Notes: generated by a model not told the origin, from the letters alone. A stretch of DNA of 64,000 nucleotides from Pseudomonas mosselii (GCF_019823065.1 NZ_CP081966.1:830001-894000); one strand, 5' to 3'. Shown: positions 54,099 through 63,142, counted from the stretch's first letter. Numbers and translations are program-made.

Positions 54099-55436
54099 AT
54101 GTCCGTGCTACTGCGTGCCGCCTGCCCGCTGCTGTTGTTCACGAGCCTGTCGGCGCAGGCCCTGGACCTGGGTGACGCCTATGCCCTGGCGCTGCGCAAC
54201 GATCCCACCTGGCAGGGCTCCATCGCCGAGCGCGAGGCCGGGCTCGAAAACCTGGCGATCGGTCGCGCTGGCCTGCTGCCCAGGTTGTCGTATCGCTACA
54301 ACCGCGCCCGCAACGATTCCGAGGTGACCCAGCGTAGCCAGTTCGGCGACGTGACCACCCAGCGCGATTACCGCAGCTACAGCTCGACCCTGACCCTCGA
54401 GCAGCCGTTGTTCGACTACGCTGCCTGGAGCGACTACCGCCGTGGTGTGGCCCAGGCCGCCCTGGCCGACGAGCGCTATCGAGGTCGTGGCCAGGAGCTG
54501 ATGGTGCGTCTGTTCGGCGCCTACAGCGAAGCGTTGTTCGCCAACGAACAGATCGCCCTGGCCCAGGCCCAGCGGCGTACCTATGCCGAGCAGATGACCC
54601 TCAACGAGCGCCTGCTCAAGGGCGGCGAGGGCACCCGCACCGATGTGCTGGAAACCCGCGCCCGCTACGAGTTGGCGCAGGCCCAGGAAATCGAGGCTGG
54701 CGACAATCTCGATGCGGCGCTGCACGCCTTGCAGGCGATCATCGGCGAGCCGGTGGCGGTCGAGGACCTGGCGCCGATGACCGCCGATTTTCGCGTCCAA
54801 CCCCTGACCCCCACACGTTTCGAGCGCTGGCGCGACCTGGCCGTGGCCCACAACGCCGAGCTGGCCAGCCAGCGCCATGGGTTGGAGGTCGCCGAGCAGA
54901 ACATCGAGCGGCAACGGGCCGGGCACCTGCCTTCGTTGAGTGCCTATGCCAGCAAGGGCATTTCCAGTTCGAGCTCCGAGAGCAGCTACAACCAACGCTA
55001 CGATACCGACAGCATCGGCGTGCAGTTGAGCGTGCCGCTGTATGCCGGGGGCGGGGTGCAGGCGTCAGTACGTCAGGCTCGTGCCCAGCGCGATGCCGCG
55101 GGGTTCGAACTGGATGCACAGCTGAACGACACGCTCACCCAACTGCGTCGGCAGTTCAACCTGTGTGCCAGCGGCACGGCGAAGATCCGCGCCTACGACC
55201 TGGCGGTGAAGGCGGCCTCGGCCCTGGTGCAGGCCACACGCAAGAGCGTGCGGGGAGGGGAAAGGGTCAACCTCGATGTGCTGGATGCCGAGCAACAGCT
55301 GTTCAGTGCCAGGCGTGACCTGGCGCAGGCACGCCATGAGTACCTGCGGGCGTGGTTGCAGCTGCGCTATCTGGCGGGCGTACTGGAGGCGGGGGATCTG
55401 AATGCGCTGAGCAGGTATTTCCTGTCGCACGGATAG
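54099..55436 (+). CDS. hasF: Type I secretion outer-membrane channel HasF
   Basis: HasF is a TolC-family outer-membrane channel dedicated to HasA export. The 445-residue precursor has a signal peptide ending near SLSAQA, two outer-membrane efflux repeats, and the usual internal symmetry of TolC. It resembles PrtF/AprF-type channels. It is the last gene of the has locus and lies close to the NCS2 gene, which is transcribed from the other strand. Confidence 0.93.
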   Translation: MSVLLRAACPLLLFTSLSAQALDLGDAYALALRNDPTWQGSIAEREAGLENLAIGRAGLLPRLSYRYNRARNDSEVTQRSQFGDVTTQRDYRSYSSTLTLEQPLFDYAAWSDYRRGVAQAALADERYRGRGQELMVRLFGAYSEALFANEQIALAQAQRRTYAEQMTLNERLLKGGEGTRTDVLETRARYELAQAQEIEAGDNLDAALHALQAIIGEPVAVEDLAPMTADFRVQPLTPTRFERWRDLAVAHNAELASQRHGLEVAEQNIERQRAGHLPSLSAYASKGISSSSSESSYNQRYDTDSIGVQLSVPLYAGGGVQASVRQARAQRDAAGFELDAQLNDTLTQLRRQFNLCASGTAKIRAYDLAVKAASALVQATRKSVRGGERVNLDVLDAEQQLFSARRDLAQARHEYLRAWLQLRYLAGVLEAGDLNALSRYFLSHG

Positions 55437-55466
55437 TGCGTCGGCGCTCCGACACCTGCACCAGAT

Positions 55467-55499
55467 AAAAAAGGGAGCCGACGATGCGCGTCGGCTCCC
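55467..55499 (-). terminator. Terminator of the downstream-facing NCS2 permease
   Basis: gggagccgac (55473-55482) pairs with gtcggctccc (55490-55499) around a seven-base loop. On the minus strand the stem is followed by a run of six T's, so it ends transcription of the permease gene. It may also help stop the has transcript. Confidence 0.85.
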
Positions 55500-55524
55500 C
55501 CTCGATGACCGTCCTGGTCAGCGA

Positions 55525-57042
55525 TCAGTGTTCGGCAACCGCCTTGCGCCTGGGCGCCTCGTTGCCGTGCTCGTCAAGCTCCAGCACCGGAACCTCATTG
55601 CCGTCGGCGTCGAACAGCTTGCCGTCCTTGAAGTAGTCGCCATCGCGCAGGGCCGAGATGTCCGAGTACTGGATGGTGCGCTCGTAGGCCGCGGCGAATA
55701 CCGACTGGTTTTCCGAGTTGCCGGTGGTGAAGTGGTTGAAGATCAGGTTCAGCAGGATGGCCATGATCGCCGCCGAGCTGATGCCGGAGTGGAAGATGGT
55801 TTCGAACCAGCTCGGGAAGTTGTGGTAGAAGGTCGGCGCCGCGATCGGGATCATGCCGAAGCCCAGCGAGGCAGCGACGATGATCAGGTTGACGTTGTTC
55901 TTGTAGTTGACCTTGGACAGGGTGCGGATGCCGCTGGCCGCCACGGTGCCGAACAGCACGATACCCGCGCCGCCGAGGACCGGGGTCGGTACCGCGGCGA
56001 TGACCCGGCCCATGATCGGCAGCAGGCCCAGCACCACCAGGATTACCCCGCCGGTGGCCACCACGTAGCGGCTCTTCACCCCGGTCACGGCCACCAGGCC
56101 GACGTTCTGGGCAAAGGCGCTCTGGGTGAACGAGCCGAAGATCGGCGCCAGGATGCTCGACGCCATGTCGGCGCGCAGGCCATTGCCCAGGCGCTTGGAG
56201 TCGACCTTGGTGTCGATGATCTCACCCACGGCGAGGATGTCCGCCGAGGTTTCCACCAGGGTCACCATGATCACGATGCACATCGACAGGATCGCGGCGA
56301 TATGGAAGGTCGGCATGCCGAAGTGGAACGGCGTGGGGAAGGCGAAGATCGGGCCTTCGGTGACCTTGCTGAAGTCGGTCATGCCCAGCGCCCAGGCAAT
56401 CAGGGTGCCGGCGACCATGGCCAGGAGGATCGACAGGCGCGAGATGCTCGCGCTGCCCAGCTTGCTCAGCAGCAGGACGATGGCGAAGGTCAGGGCCGCC
56501 AGGCCGATGTTGGCCACGCTGCCGAACTCCGGCGAGGCGCTGTTGCCGCCCATCACCCAGCGTGCGGCCACGGGCATCAGGGTCAGGCCGATGGTGGTGA
56601 TGACGATGCCGGTGACCAGCGGCGGGAAGAACTTGGTGATGCGCGAGAACACCGGGGTGATCAGGAAACCGATGAGCGAGGCCGCCATCACCGCGCCCAG
56701 CACCGAAGGCAAGCCGCCACCGCTCTGGCTGCCGAGGATCGCGCCCATGGTCGCCACGCCGGCGAACGACACGCCCTGCACCAGCGGCAGCTGGCAGCCG
56801 AAGAACGGCAGGCCAAGGGTCTGCAGCAACGTCGCCAGGCCCCCGGCGAACAGCGAGGCGGCGATCAACAGGCCGATTTCCGCCGGGGCCAGGCCGGCGG
56901 CCTGGCCGAGGATCAGGGGTACGGCGACAATCCCTCCATACATGGTCAGGACATGCTGCAGCCCGTAGGCCAGGTTGGCGCCAAGGCCGAGGTTCTCGTC
57001 CTCGGGGCGCGGGGCGGGAGACGTGCTGGGGGACGTGGTCAT
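55525..57042 (-). CDS. NCS2 nucleobase permease (xanthine/uracil/urate type)
   Basis: A 505-residue inner-membrane permease of the nucleobase:cation symporter-2 family. The start at 57042 (MTTSPSTSPAPRPEDENLGLG) is chosen over 57108 because the extra 22 codons look non-coding. Hallmarks are GLQHVLTMYGGIVAVPLILG near the N-terminus and QSAFAQNVGLVAVTGVKSR in the middle. The latter lies in the region that decides substrate in the xanthine/urate group. Xanthine or urate is likely, though uracil cannot be excluded. No purine-catabolic genes are nearby. It sits between the has locus and mapZ. Confidence 0.87.
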   Translation of the reverse strand: MTTSPSTSPAPRPEDENLGLGANLAYGLQHVLTMYGGIVAVPLILGQAAGLAPAEIGLLIAASLFAGGLATLLQTLGLPFFGCQLPLVQGVSFAGVATMGAILGSQSGGGLPSVLGAVMAASLIGFLITPVFSRITKFFPPLVTGIVITTIGLTLMPVAARWVMGGNSASPEFGSVANIGLAALTFAIVLLLSKLGSASISRLSILLAMVAGTLIAWALGMTDFSKVTEGPIFAFPTPFHFGMPTFHIAAILSMCIVIMVTLVETSADILAVGEIIDTKVDSKRLGNGLRADMASSILAPIFGSFTQSAFAQNVGLVAVTGVKSRYVVATGGVILVVLGLLPIMGRVIAAVPTPVLGGAGIVLFGTVAASGIRTLSKVNYKNNVNLIIVAASLGFGMIPIAAPTFYHNFPSWFETIFHSGISSAAIMAILLNLIFNHFTTGNSENQSVFAAAYERTIQYSDISALRDGDYFKDGKLFDADGNEVPVLELDEHGNEAPRRKAVAEH

Positions 57043-57076
57043 TGGAGCAGGCTCTCTGTTTATTGTTGTGCCGCTA

Positions 57077-57121
57077 CTGTAGACAACAAGCACAAAAAAT
57101 TGCCACAAAAATTGTATACAA
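57077..57121. promoter_or_regulatory. Paired operators before the NCS2 permease
   Basis: TTGTATACAA (57112-57121) is a perfect 10-base palindrome. CTGTAGACAA (57077-57086) is a two-mismatch copy 35 bases nearer the gene. This resembles GntR-type operators, and the pair lies 35-80 bases before the permease start. The regulator is unknown. Confidence 0.5.
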
Positions 57122-57303
57122 AGTTTTGATCGTAGCGACGGAACTGGTGCGTCCAGGGTGCGTGAAACCTGGATGCAGGTTGCGTTCCAACTTGCAGGAG
57201 GCTGTATCAGAGGGGTGTGTACAAAGCACTTGGCAGGCGTATGAAAGCTGTCTGGCTGGACAGGAAAGCCGTCACAGCCAGATAGATAGCAAGCTAAGAG
57301 ATA

Positions 57304-57672
57304 TCAATCTTCGATGAGTTCGCGCAGCTCGCGCATCATTTCGGTGCTGTCACCCACGTTCAGTTCCACCAGACGGTGCAGATGGGTCATCGAATCGATG
57401 TCGATGTGCAGGCAGATGAAACCCAGGCGGCTCGGCTCCTCGTGGCGCAGTTCGACCTGCATCAGCACCTGGGTCTTCTTGTCGTTGAGGTGGATGATCG
57501 CTTCGAAATCCTGGGTGAGGTCGGCATTCCAGGGATCGGGGCGCTCGATCAGCAAGCCCTTGAGCGACAGGTCGAGCAGTTTCACCGGCCAGCGCCGCTC
57601 GCCCTGGCGCAGTTCAGTGGGGGCATCGAAGGCGATGCGTTGAAAGCGGCGGCGTTCGTCGTGGTCGCTCAT
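57304..57672 (-). CDS. mapZ: PilZ-domain c-di-GMP adaptor MapZ
   Basis: A 122-residue single PilZ domain that binds c-di-GMP. The RxxxR motif (RRFQR, residues 8-12) and the D-x-S-x2-G motif (DLSLKG, residues 34-39) are intact. The sequence closely parallels P. aeruginosa PA4608 (MapZ), which on binding c-di-GMP inhibits the chemotaxis methyltransferase CheR1. That role is likely here by homology. It is a single gene, followed on the other strand by cstA. Confidence 0.93.
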   Translation of the reverse strand: MSDHDERRRFQRIAFDAPTELRQGERRWPVKLLDLSLKGLLIERPDPWNADLTQDFEAIIHLNDKKTQVLMQVELRHEEPSRLGFICLHIDIDSMTHLHRLVELNVGDSTEMMRELRELIED

Positions 57673-57838
57673 GGGAAAAGCCCTCGGGGGTTCAACCTGA
57701 CTATAGTGGGTTATGGTGCAGTATCAGGTACCGCAATCTGGCCGCAGAGGCTCTAGACCAAAGCAAGTGTGGCAATGCGCGATGAGTCGCCCTAGACTCG
57801 ATGGGCGGTCTTTCCAATCCACCAGCTGGAAGTAAACC

Positions 57839-59905
57839 ATGAACAACAATAATAGCCTGCTACGCCACATTCCGTGGCTGGCGCTGGCAGTCATAGGGGC
57901 CTGCGCGCTGGGTGTGGTCGCCCTGCGTCGCGGTGAGGCCATCAACGCCTTGTGGATCGTGGTCGCGGCAGTGGCCCTTTACCTGGTCGCCTACCGTTAC
58001 TACAGCCTGTTCATCGCCACCAAGGTGATGCAGCTCGACCACCGCCGGGCCACGCCCGCGGTGCTCAACAACGATGGCCTGGACTACGTCCCGACCAACA
58101 AGCACATTCTCTTCGGCCACCACTTCGCCGCCATCGCCGGCGCCGGCCCGCTCGTCGGCCCGGTGCTCGCCGCGCAGATGGGCTACCTGCCCGGCACGCT
58201 GTGGCTGATCGCCGGCGTGGTGCTGGCCGGCGCGGTGCAGGACTTCATGGTCCTGTTCCTCTCCACCCGCCGCAACGGCCGCTCGCTGGGCGACATGGTT
58301 CGCGAGGAAATGGGCCGCATCCCGGGCACCATCGCCCTGTTCGGCTGCTTCCTGATCATGATCATCATCCTCGCGGTGCTGGCGCTGATCGTGGTCAAGG
58401 CCCTGGCCGAGAGCCCGTGGGGCATGTTCACGGTGATGGCGACCATCCCGATCGCGATGTTCATGGGCATCTACATGCGCTACATCCGCCCGGGCCGCAT
58501 CGGCGAGATCTCGGTCATCGGCGTGGTCCTGCTGCTGCTGTCGATCTGGCTGGGGGGCCAGATCGCCGCAGATCCGGTGTGGGGCCCGGCGTTCACCTTC
58601 ACCGGCGTGCAGATCACCTGGATGCTGGTCGGCTACGGTTTCGTCGCTGCCGTGCTGCCGGTGTGGCTGGTGCTGGCGCCGCGTGACTACCTGTCGACCT
58701 TTCTCAAGATCGGCACCATCGTCGGCCTTGCCATCGGCATCCTGATCATCGCGCCCGAACTGAAGATGCCGGCGCTGACCCAGTTCACCGACGGCACGGG
58801 CCCGGTTTGGAAGGGCACCCTGTTCCCGTTCCTGTTTATCACCATCGCCTGCGGCGCGGTGTCCGGCTTCCACGCGCTGATCTCCTCGGGGACCACGCCC
58901 AAGCTGCTGGACAACGAAACCAACGCCCGCTACATCGGCTACGGCGGCATGCTGATGGAGTCGTTCGTCGCCATCATGGCCATGGTCGCCGCCTCGGTGA
59001 TCGAGCCTGGGGTGTACTTCGCCATGAACAGCCCGGCCGCGGTGGTCGGTGCCGACGTCGTCTCGGTGGCGCAGACTGTGAGCAGCTGGGGCTTCATGAT
59101 CACACCCGAGCAGCTCGAGGCCACAGCCCGTGATATCGGCGAGCACACCATCCTGGCCCGTGCCGGTGGTGCACCGACCCTGGCGGTGGGCATTGCGCAG
59201 ATCCTGCACCAGGTACTGCCGGGTGAGAACACCATGGCGTTCTGGTACCACTTCGCGATTCTGTTCGAGGCGCTGTTCATCCTCACTGCAGTAGACGCCG
59301 GTACCCGTGCCGGTCGCTTCATGCTGCAGGATTTGCTGGGCAGCTTCGTGCCGGCCCTGAAACGCACCGAGTCGTGGACCGCCAACCTGATCGGCACCGC
59401 CGGTTGCGTGGCGCTGTGGGGCTATCTGCTGTATCAGGGCGTGATCGACCCTCTGGGTGGCATCAACACCCTGTGGCCGCTGTTCGGCATCTCCAACCAG
59501 ATGCTCGCCGGCATCGCCTTGATGCTGGGTACCGTGGTGCTGATCAAGATGAAGCGCCAGCGCTACGTCTGGGTCACCCTGCTGCCGGCCGTGTGGCTGC
59601 TGATCTGCACCACCACCGCGGGCCTGATCAAGTTGTTCGACCCGAACCCTGCGGTCGGCTTCCTGGCCCTGGCCAAGAAGTACAGCACCGCGCTGGATGC
59701 CGGCCAAGTGCTGGCCCCGGCCAAGGACATCGGCCAGATGCAGCATGTGATCTTCAACGCCTACACCAACGCCGGCCTGACCGTGCTGTTCCTGGTGGTG
59801 GTGTTCAGCGTGCTGTTCTTCGCCGTCAAGGTTGGCCTCGCCGCCCTGGGTCGCAAGGAGCGCACCGACAAGGAAACCCCGTTCCAGGCCCTGCCTGACG
59901 CTTGA
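57839..59905 (+). CDS. cstA: CstA-family carbon starvation / pyruvate transporter
   Basis: A 688-residue inner-membrane transporter of the CstA/BtsT family, which takes up pyruvate (and is linked to peptides) when carbon is scarce. It starts at ATG 57839 behind ggaag. Signature regions include [21 protein letters not shown] and [21 protein letters not shown]. The second to sixth codons are AAC AAC AAT AAT AGC (Asn x4, Ser), which forms an Hfq/Crc-type A-rich site directly over the start. It is followed 13 bases later by the YbdD/YjiX-type gene. Confidence 0.95.
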   Translation: MNNNNSLLRHIPWLALAVIGACALGVVALRRGEAINALWIVVAAVALYLVAYRYYSLFIATKVMQLDHRRATPAVLNNDGLDYVPTNKHILFGHHFAAIAGAGPLVGPVLAAQMGYLPGTLWLIAGVVLAGAVQDFMVLFLSTRRNGRSLGDMVREEMGRIPGTIALFGCFLIMIIILAVLALIVVKALAESPWGMFTVMATIPIAMFMGIYMRYIRPGRIGEISVIGVVLLLLSIWLGGQIAADPVWGPAFTFTGVQITWMLVGYGFVAAVLPVWLVLAPRDYLSTFLKIGTIVGLAIGILIIAPELKMPALTQFTDGTGPVWKGTLFPFLFITIACGAVSGFHALISSGTTPKLLDNETNARYIGYGGMLMESFVAIMAMVAASVIEPGVYFAMNSPAAVVGADVVSVAQTVSSWGFMITPEQLEATARDIGEHTILARAGGAPTLAVGIAQILHQVLPGENTMAFWYHFAILFEALFILTAVDAGTRAGRFMLQDLLGSFVPALKRTESWTANLIGTAGCVALWGYLLYQGVIDPLGGINTLWPLFGISNQMLAGIALMLGTVVLIKMKRQRYVWVTLLPAVWLLICTTTAGLIKLFDPNPAVGFLALAKKYSTALDAGQVLAPAKDIGQMQHVIFNAYTNAGLTVLFLVVVFSVLFFAVKVGLAALGRKERTDKETPFQALPDA
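57842..57856 (+). promoter_or_regulatory. Hfq/Crc-type ARN repeats at the cstA start
   Basis: AACAACAATAATAGC is five consecutive A-R-N triplets placed directly after the start codon. The motif suits translational repression by Hfq and Crc during growth on preferred carbon sources. It also encodes the unusual MNNNNS start. Confidence 0.6.
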
Positions 59906-59918
59906 GAGGATCGCCGCG

Positions 59919-60116
59919 ATGTTCAACGACCTGGGTCGACTGGGCAAGTACCTGGGGCAGGCCGCCCGCCTGATGGTCGGCATGCCCGACTACGACAACT
60001 ATGTCGAGCACATGCGCAAGAAGCACCCGGACAAGCCGGTGATGAGCTACGAAGAGTTCTTCCGCGAGCGCCAGGAAGCGCGCTATGGTGGCAAGTCCGG
60101 GCCCAAGTGCTGTTGA
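59919..60116 (+). CDS. yjiX: YbdD/YjiX family small protein
   Basis: A 65-residue protein of the YbdD/YjiX (DUF466) family, which always follows CstA or BtsT genes and is thought to be required for or to assist pyruvate uptake. The sequence has the family block [14 protein letters not shown] and [18 protein letters not shown], ending in CC. Start ATG 59919 follows gagaggatc. It lies 13 bases after cstA and 78 bases before the GTPase gene, with a strong terminator hairpin between them. Confidence 0.92.
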   Translation: MFNDLGRLGKYLGQAARLMVGMPDYDNYVEHMRKKHPDKPVMSYEEFFRERQEARYGGKSGPKCC

Positions 60117-60136
60117 ACCCGCGACACGCGTGAACC

Positions 60137-60175
60137 AGTGGGAGCCCGGGCAACCGGGCTCCCACTTTCATTTTC
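60137..60175 (+). terminator. Internal terminator between yjiX and yjiA
   Basis: agtgggagcccgg (60137-60149) pairs perfectly with ccgggctcccact (60154-60166) around a gcaa loop and is followed by ttcattttc. It lies inside the cstA-yjiX-yjiA gene cluster, so yjiA would be made at a lower level or from its own promoter. Confidence 0.8.
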
Positions 60176-60194
60176 AGCTGCAGGAGACAACCGC

Positions 60195-61172
60195 GTGCAA
60201 ACGCCGATTCCCGTTACCGTGCTGACCGGCTTCCTTGGCGCCGGCAAGACCACATTGCTCAAGCATATGCTCAGGGCCGAGCATGGCCTGAAGCTCGCCG
60301 TGATCGAAAACGAATTCAGCGAGGCCGGCATCGACAGCCAACTGCTGGGCGATGAACCGGTGCAGGTCATGACCCTGGCCAACGGCTGCGTGTGCTGCAG
60401 CATCCATGGCGACCTGACCCGGGCCCTGTACCTGCTGCTCGAACGGCTGGATGCCGGTGAAATCGCCTTCGATCGCCTGGTCATCGAGTGCACCGGCCTT
60501 GCCGATCCGGCGCCGGTGGCGCAGACCTTCTTCATCGATGAAGAGCTGCGCGAGCGCTATATCCTCGACGGCATTATCACCCTGGTCGACACCGCCCATG
60601 CCGAGCTGCACCTGACCCAGGCCATCGCCCAGGCCCAGGTTGGCTTCGCCGACCGCCTGCTGCTGAGCAAGACCGACCTGGTCGAGCCACAGGTGGTCGA
60701 CGCCCTGCGCGAGCGTCTGGCGCGCATCAATGGCCGGGCGGCAATCCGCGTGGTCGAGCACGGCCGCATCGACCTGGCCGAGCTACTCGATGTGCGCGGC
60801 TTCAACCTCAACCCGGACCTGGGCATCAGCCCAAAGCCCACCTTGCGCCCGCTGCTCAAGCCGGCCACCCCTGACCGTATCTCGACGCTGGTGCTGCGCA
60901 CCGAAACGCCGTTGGACATCGATCGGCTCAGCGACTTCATGAACGAGCTGCTGGAAGAGCACGGCAAGCAATTGCTGCGCTACAAGGGGGTATTGAACAT
61001 TGCCGGTGAGGACCGCCGTCTGGTGTTCCAAGGGGTGCTGAAGCTCTATGGCTTTGATTGGGACGCCGAGTGGAAGGACGGCGAGACACGGGAAAGCGTG
61101 ATGGTGTTCATTGCCGATGAGCTGCCGGAAGAGAATATTCGGGCAGGGTTTGAGGCGTTGTATCACGCATGA
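60195..61172 (+). CDS. yjiA: CobW/COG0523-family GTPase (YjiA type)
   Basis: A 325-residue P-loop GTPase of the CobW/YjiA (COG0523) group, thought to deliver or allocate metals. It starts at GTG 60195 behind caggagac. Motifs are Walker A GFLGAGKTTLL near residue 10, the metal-binding CxCC in NGCVCCSIHGDL near residue 65, the guanine motif SKTDL, and a C-terminal CobW domain. E. coli has the same order btsT-yjiX-yjiA. The earlier frame from 60138 runs through the terminator hairpin and is rejected. Confidence 0.92.
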   Translation: MQTPIPVTVLTGFLGAGKTTLLKHMLRAEHGLKLAVIENEFSEAGIDSQLLGDEPVQVMTLANGCVCCSIHGDLTRALYLLLERLDAGEIAFDRLVIECTGLADPAPVAQTFFIDEELRERYILDGIITLVDTAHAELHLTQAIAQAQVGFADRLLLSKTDLVEPQVVDALRERLARINGRAAIRVVEHGRIDLAELLDVRGFNLNPDLGISPKPTLRPLLKPATPDRISTLVLRTETPLDIDRLSDFMNELLEEHGKQLLRYKGVLNIAGEDRRLVFQGVLKLYGFDWDAEWKDGETRESVMVFIADELPEENIRAGFEALYHA

Positions 61173-61194
61173 GTGGGACGTAGCTGACTGGTTG

Positions 61195-61220
61195 ATGCCG
61201 CCAAATGGCGGCATTTTTTT
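61195..61220 (+). terminator. Terminator of yjiA
   Basis: atgccgcc (61195-61202) pairs with ggcggcat (61207-61214) around aaat and is followed by a run of T's. It lies 22 bases after the yjiA stop. Confidence 0.9.
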
Positions 61221-61304
61221 GCCTCGTTCAATACATTGGGCCACACGCTATGGCCCCCTTGAAAGAGGTACCTTTTTTGGTGCGCTTGGTCGAGTCACAA
61301 GCGG

Positions 61305-61517
61305 GTGACTGCCTGGCAGCTGACTGAGGCGATGAAGCAGCAGAAGGTCAGCAAGAAGGCGCTTGCCGAGCGCATGCACACCAGCCGTACGGCGGTCGAT
61401 CGAGCGCTTGATCAGACGGATGCCGGCATGACGCTGGCAACGCTGGCCAGTGCGGCGAGAGCCTTGGGCCAGCGCGTGGAAATACGTCTCGTGCCGGATG
61501 TCGCAACAACTCGCTGA
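61305..61517 (+). CDS. Small XRE-type helix-turn-helix protein, orphan
   Basis: A 70-residue protein consisting of a single Cro/C1-type helix-turn-helix (SKKALAERMHTSRTAVDRAL) followed by MTLATLASAARALGQRVEIRL, a pattern typical of antitoxins in HigB/RelE-type pairs. It starts at GTG 61305; an in-frame stop a few codons upstream limits it. ATG at 61332 is another possible start. There is no toxin gene next to it, and the preceding 130 bases hold only a terminator. It is an orphan regulator or the leftover of a toxin-antitoxin pair. Confidence 0.68.
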   Translation: MTAWQLTEAMKQQKVSKKALAERMHTSRTAVDRALDQTDAGMTLATLASAARALGQRVEIRLVPDVATTR

Positions 61518-61528
61518 GAACAAGCACA

Positions 61529-61557
61529 AAAAAGCCCGGCACATGGCCGGGCTTTTT
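61529..61557. terminator. Bidirectional terminator between the XRE gene and glyA
   Basis: aaaaagcccggc (61529-61540) pairs perfectly with gccgggcttttt (61546-61557) around a five-base loop. The A-run and T-run on opposite sides let it end transcripts from both convergent genes. Confidence 0.92.
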
Positions 61558-61576
61558 CACATCAGGCGTCCGCCAA

Positions 61577-62830
61577 TCAGTTGCCGTACACCGGCAGCTT
61601 CTTGCAGATGGCCTTGACCTTCTCGCGCACGGCGTCGATCACCGCTTCGTTGTTCAGGTCGGCCAGGATGTCGCAGATCCAGCCAGCCAGTTCGCGGCAC
61701 TCGGCTTCCTTGAAGCCACGGGTGGTGACGGCAGGGGTGCCGAAACGCAGGCCCGAGGTGACGAACGGCGAACGTGGGTCGTTCGGGACCGAGTTCTTGT
61801 TGACGGTGATGAACGCCTTGCCCAGGGCGGCGTCGGCGTCCTTACCGGAGATTTCCTGCTTGATCAGCGACAGCAGGAACAGGTGGTTCTGGGTGCCGCC
61901 GGAAACGACGTCGAAACCACGCTCGATGAACACTTCGGCCATGGCCTGGGCGTTCTTTACCACTTGCTGCTGGTAGGCCTTGAACTCAGGCTGCAGCGCT
62001 TCCTTGAAGCAGATCGCCTTGGCGGCGATGACGTGCTCCAGCGGGCCGCCTTGGGCGCCCGGGAAGACCGCGGAGTTCAGCTTCTTCTCGATGTCGGCGT
62101 TGGCGCGGGCCAGGATCAGGCCGCCACGCGGACCGCGCAGGGTCTTGTGGGTGGTGGTGGTGACCACGTCGGCGAACGGAACAGGGTTCGGGTACACGCC
62201 GGCGGCGACCAGGCCAGCCACGTGGGCCATGTCGACGAACAGGTAGGCACCGACCTTGTCGGCGATTTCGCGGAAGCGTGGGAAGTCCAGGACCTGCGAG
62301 TAGGCGGAGAAGCCGGCGACGATCATCTTCGGCTTGTGCTCCAGGGCCAGTGCTTCGACTTCGTCGTAGTTGATCAGGCCGTTGGCGTCGATGCCGTACT
62401 GGATGGCGTTGTACAGCTTGCCCGAGGAGGAGACGCTGGCGCCGTGGGTCAGGTGACCGCCGTGGGCCAGGCTCATGCCCAGGATGGTGTCACCGGCCGA
62501 CAGCAGGGCCAGGTAGACGGCGGCGTTGGCCTGGGAGCCGGCGTGCGGCTGGACGTTGGCGTAGTCGGCGCCGAACAGCTCCTTGGCGCGGTCGATGGCC
62601 AGCTGCTCGACGACGTCGACGTACTCGCAACCACCGTAGTAGCGCTTGCCTGGGTAGCCTTCGGCGTACTTGTTGGTCAGAACCGAACCCTGGGCCTCCA
62701 TGACCGCCGGGCTGGTGTAGTTTTCCGAAGCGATCAGCTCGATATGCTCTTCCTGGCGCAGGGCTTCTTGCTGCATGGCTTCGAAGAGCTCGGCGTCGTA
62801 CTTGGCAATGGTCAAATCACGGCTGAACAT
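61577..62830 (-). CDS. glyA: Serine hydroxymethyltransferase
   Basis: GlyA converts serine and tetrahydrofolate to glycine and 5,10-methylene-tetrahydrofolate using pyridoxal phosphate. The start at 62830 ([15 protein letters not shown]) gives 417 residues, the usual size; four extra codons upstream are rejected. The PLP-binding lysine lies in [14 protein letters not shown] near residue 229, and [12 protein letters not shown] and [11 protein letters not shown] are conserved. Pseudomonas carries more than one glyA; this copy is the one next to a morA-like gene. A bidirectional terminator follows it. Confidence 0.97.
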   Translation of the reverse strand: MFSRDLTIAKYDAELFEAMQQEALRQEEHIELIASENYTSPAVMEAQGSVLTNKYAEGYPGKRYYGGCEYVDVVEQLAIDRAKELFGADYANVQPHAGSQANAAVYLALLSAGDTILGMSLAHGGHLTHGASVSSSGKLYNAIQYGIDANGLINYDEVEALALEHKPKMIVAGFSAYSQVLDFPRFREIADKVGAYLFVDMAHVAGLVAAGVYPNPVPFADVVTTTTHKTLRGPRGGLILARANADIEKKLNSAVFPGAQGGPLEHVIAAKAICFKEALQPEFKAYQQQVVKNAQAMAEVFIERGFDVVSGGTQNHLFLLSLIKQEISGKDADAALGKAFITVNKNSVPNDPRSPFVTSGLRFGTPAVTTRGFKEAECRELAGWICDILADLNNEAVIDAVREKVKAICKKLPVYGN

Positions 62831-63005
62831 GGCGGTCCTCAAGGATCGGGCAGAATTGGGGGGGCATTCTAACCGATTGATTCGCCGCTGGCATATGAAG
62901 TGGCATCAAGTCGCGGACCAATGGCCCTCATGTTGCAGCCCGCGCCGTTTCTGGGCTGGAGTTGACTTTTGGGTCCGTTTTTCAAGGCTTGGCGCCGTGC
63001 ACTGC

Positions 63006-63116
63006 GGGAGCGGCCTTGCGTCGCGAAAGGGCCGCAAAGCGGCCCCGGCGATCTTTGCGTTAACACTTAGGTCCTGGGGCTGCTGCGCAGCCCTTTCGCG
63101 ACGCAAGGCCGCTCCC
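63006..63116. repeat. Inverted REP pair (BIME-like) between morA-like gene and glyA
   Basis: gggagcggccttgcgtcgcg continuing to 63031 (26 bases) is the exact reverse complement of 63091-63116. Each outer arm has its own inner REP palindrome (gggccgcaaagcggcccc and ggggctgctgcgcagccc). The left unit is the same word as at 24285. The element lies between the stop of the morA-like gene and the glyA leader. Confidence 0.88.
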
Positions 63117-63142
63117 ACGGAAACCGTCTCGTGTCACCGTCG

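Noticed and set aside
45600..57100. Mobile element or integrase bordering the has locus
   Set aside because: No transposase, integrase, tRNA gene or flanking direct repeat was visible at either edge.
55528..57129. A 533-codon plus-strand frame over the NCS2 permease
   Set aside because: Rich in Asp, Gly, His and Gln with no hydrophobic pattern; it is the shadow of a membrane protein on the other strand.
57860..59983. A 707-codon antisense frame over cstA
   Set aside because: It is the shadow of the transporter gene, with repetitive acidic and glutamine-rich composition.
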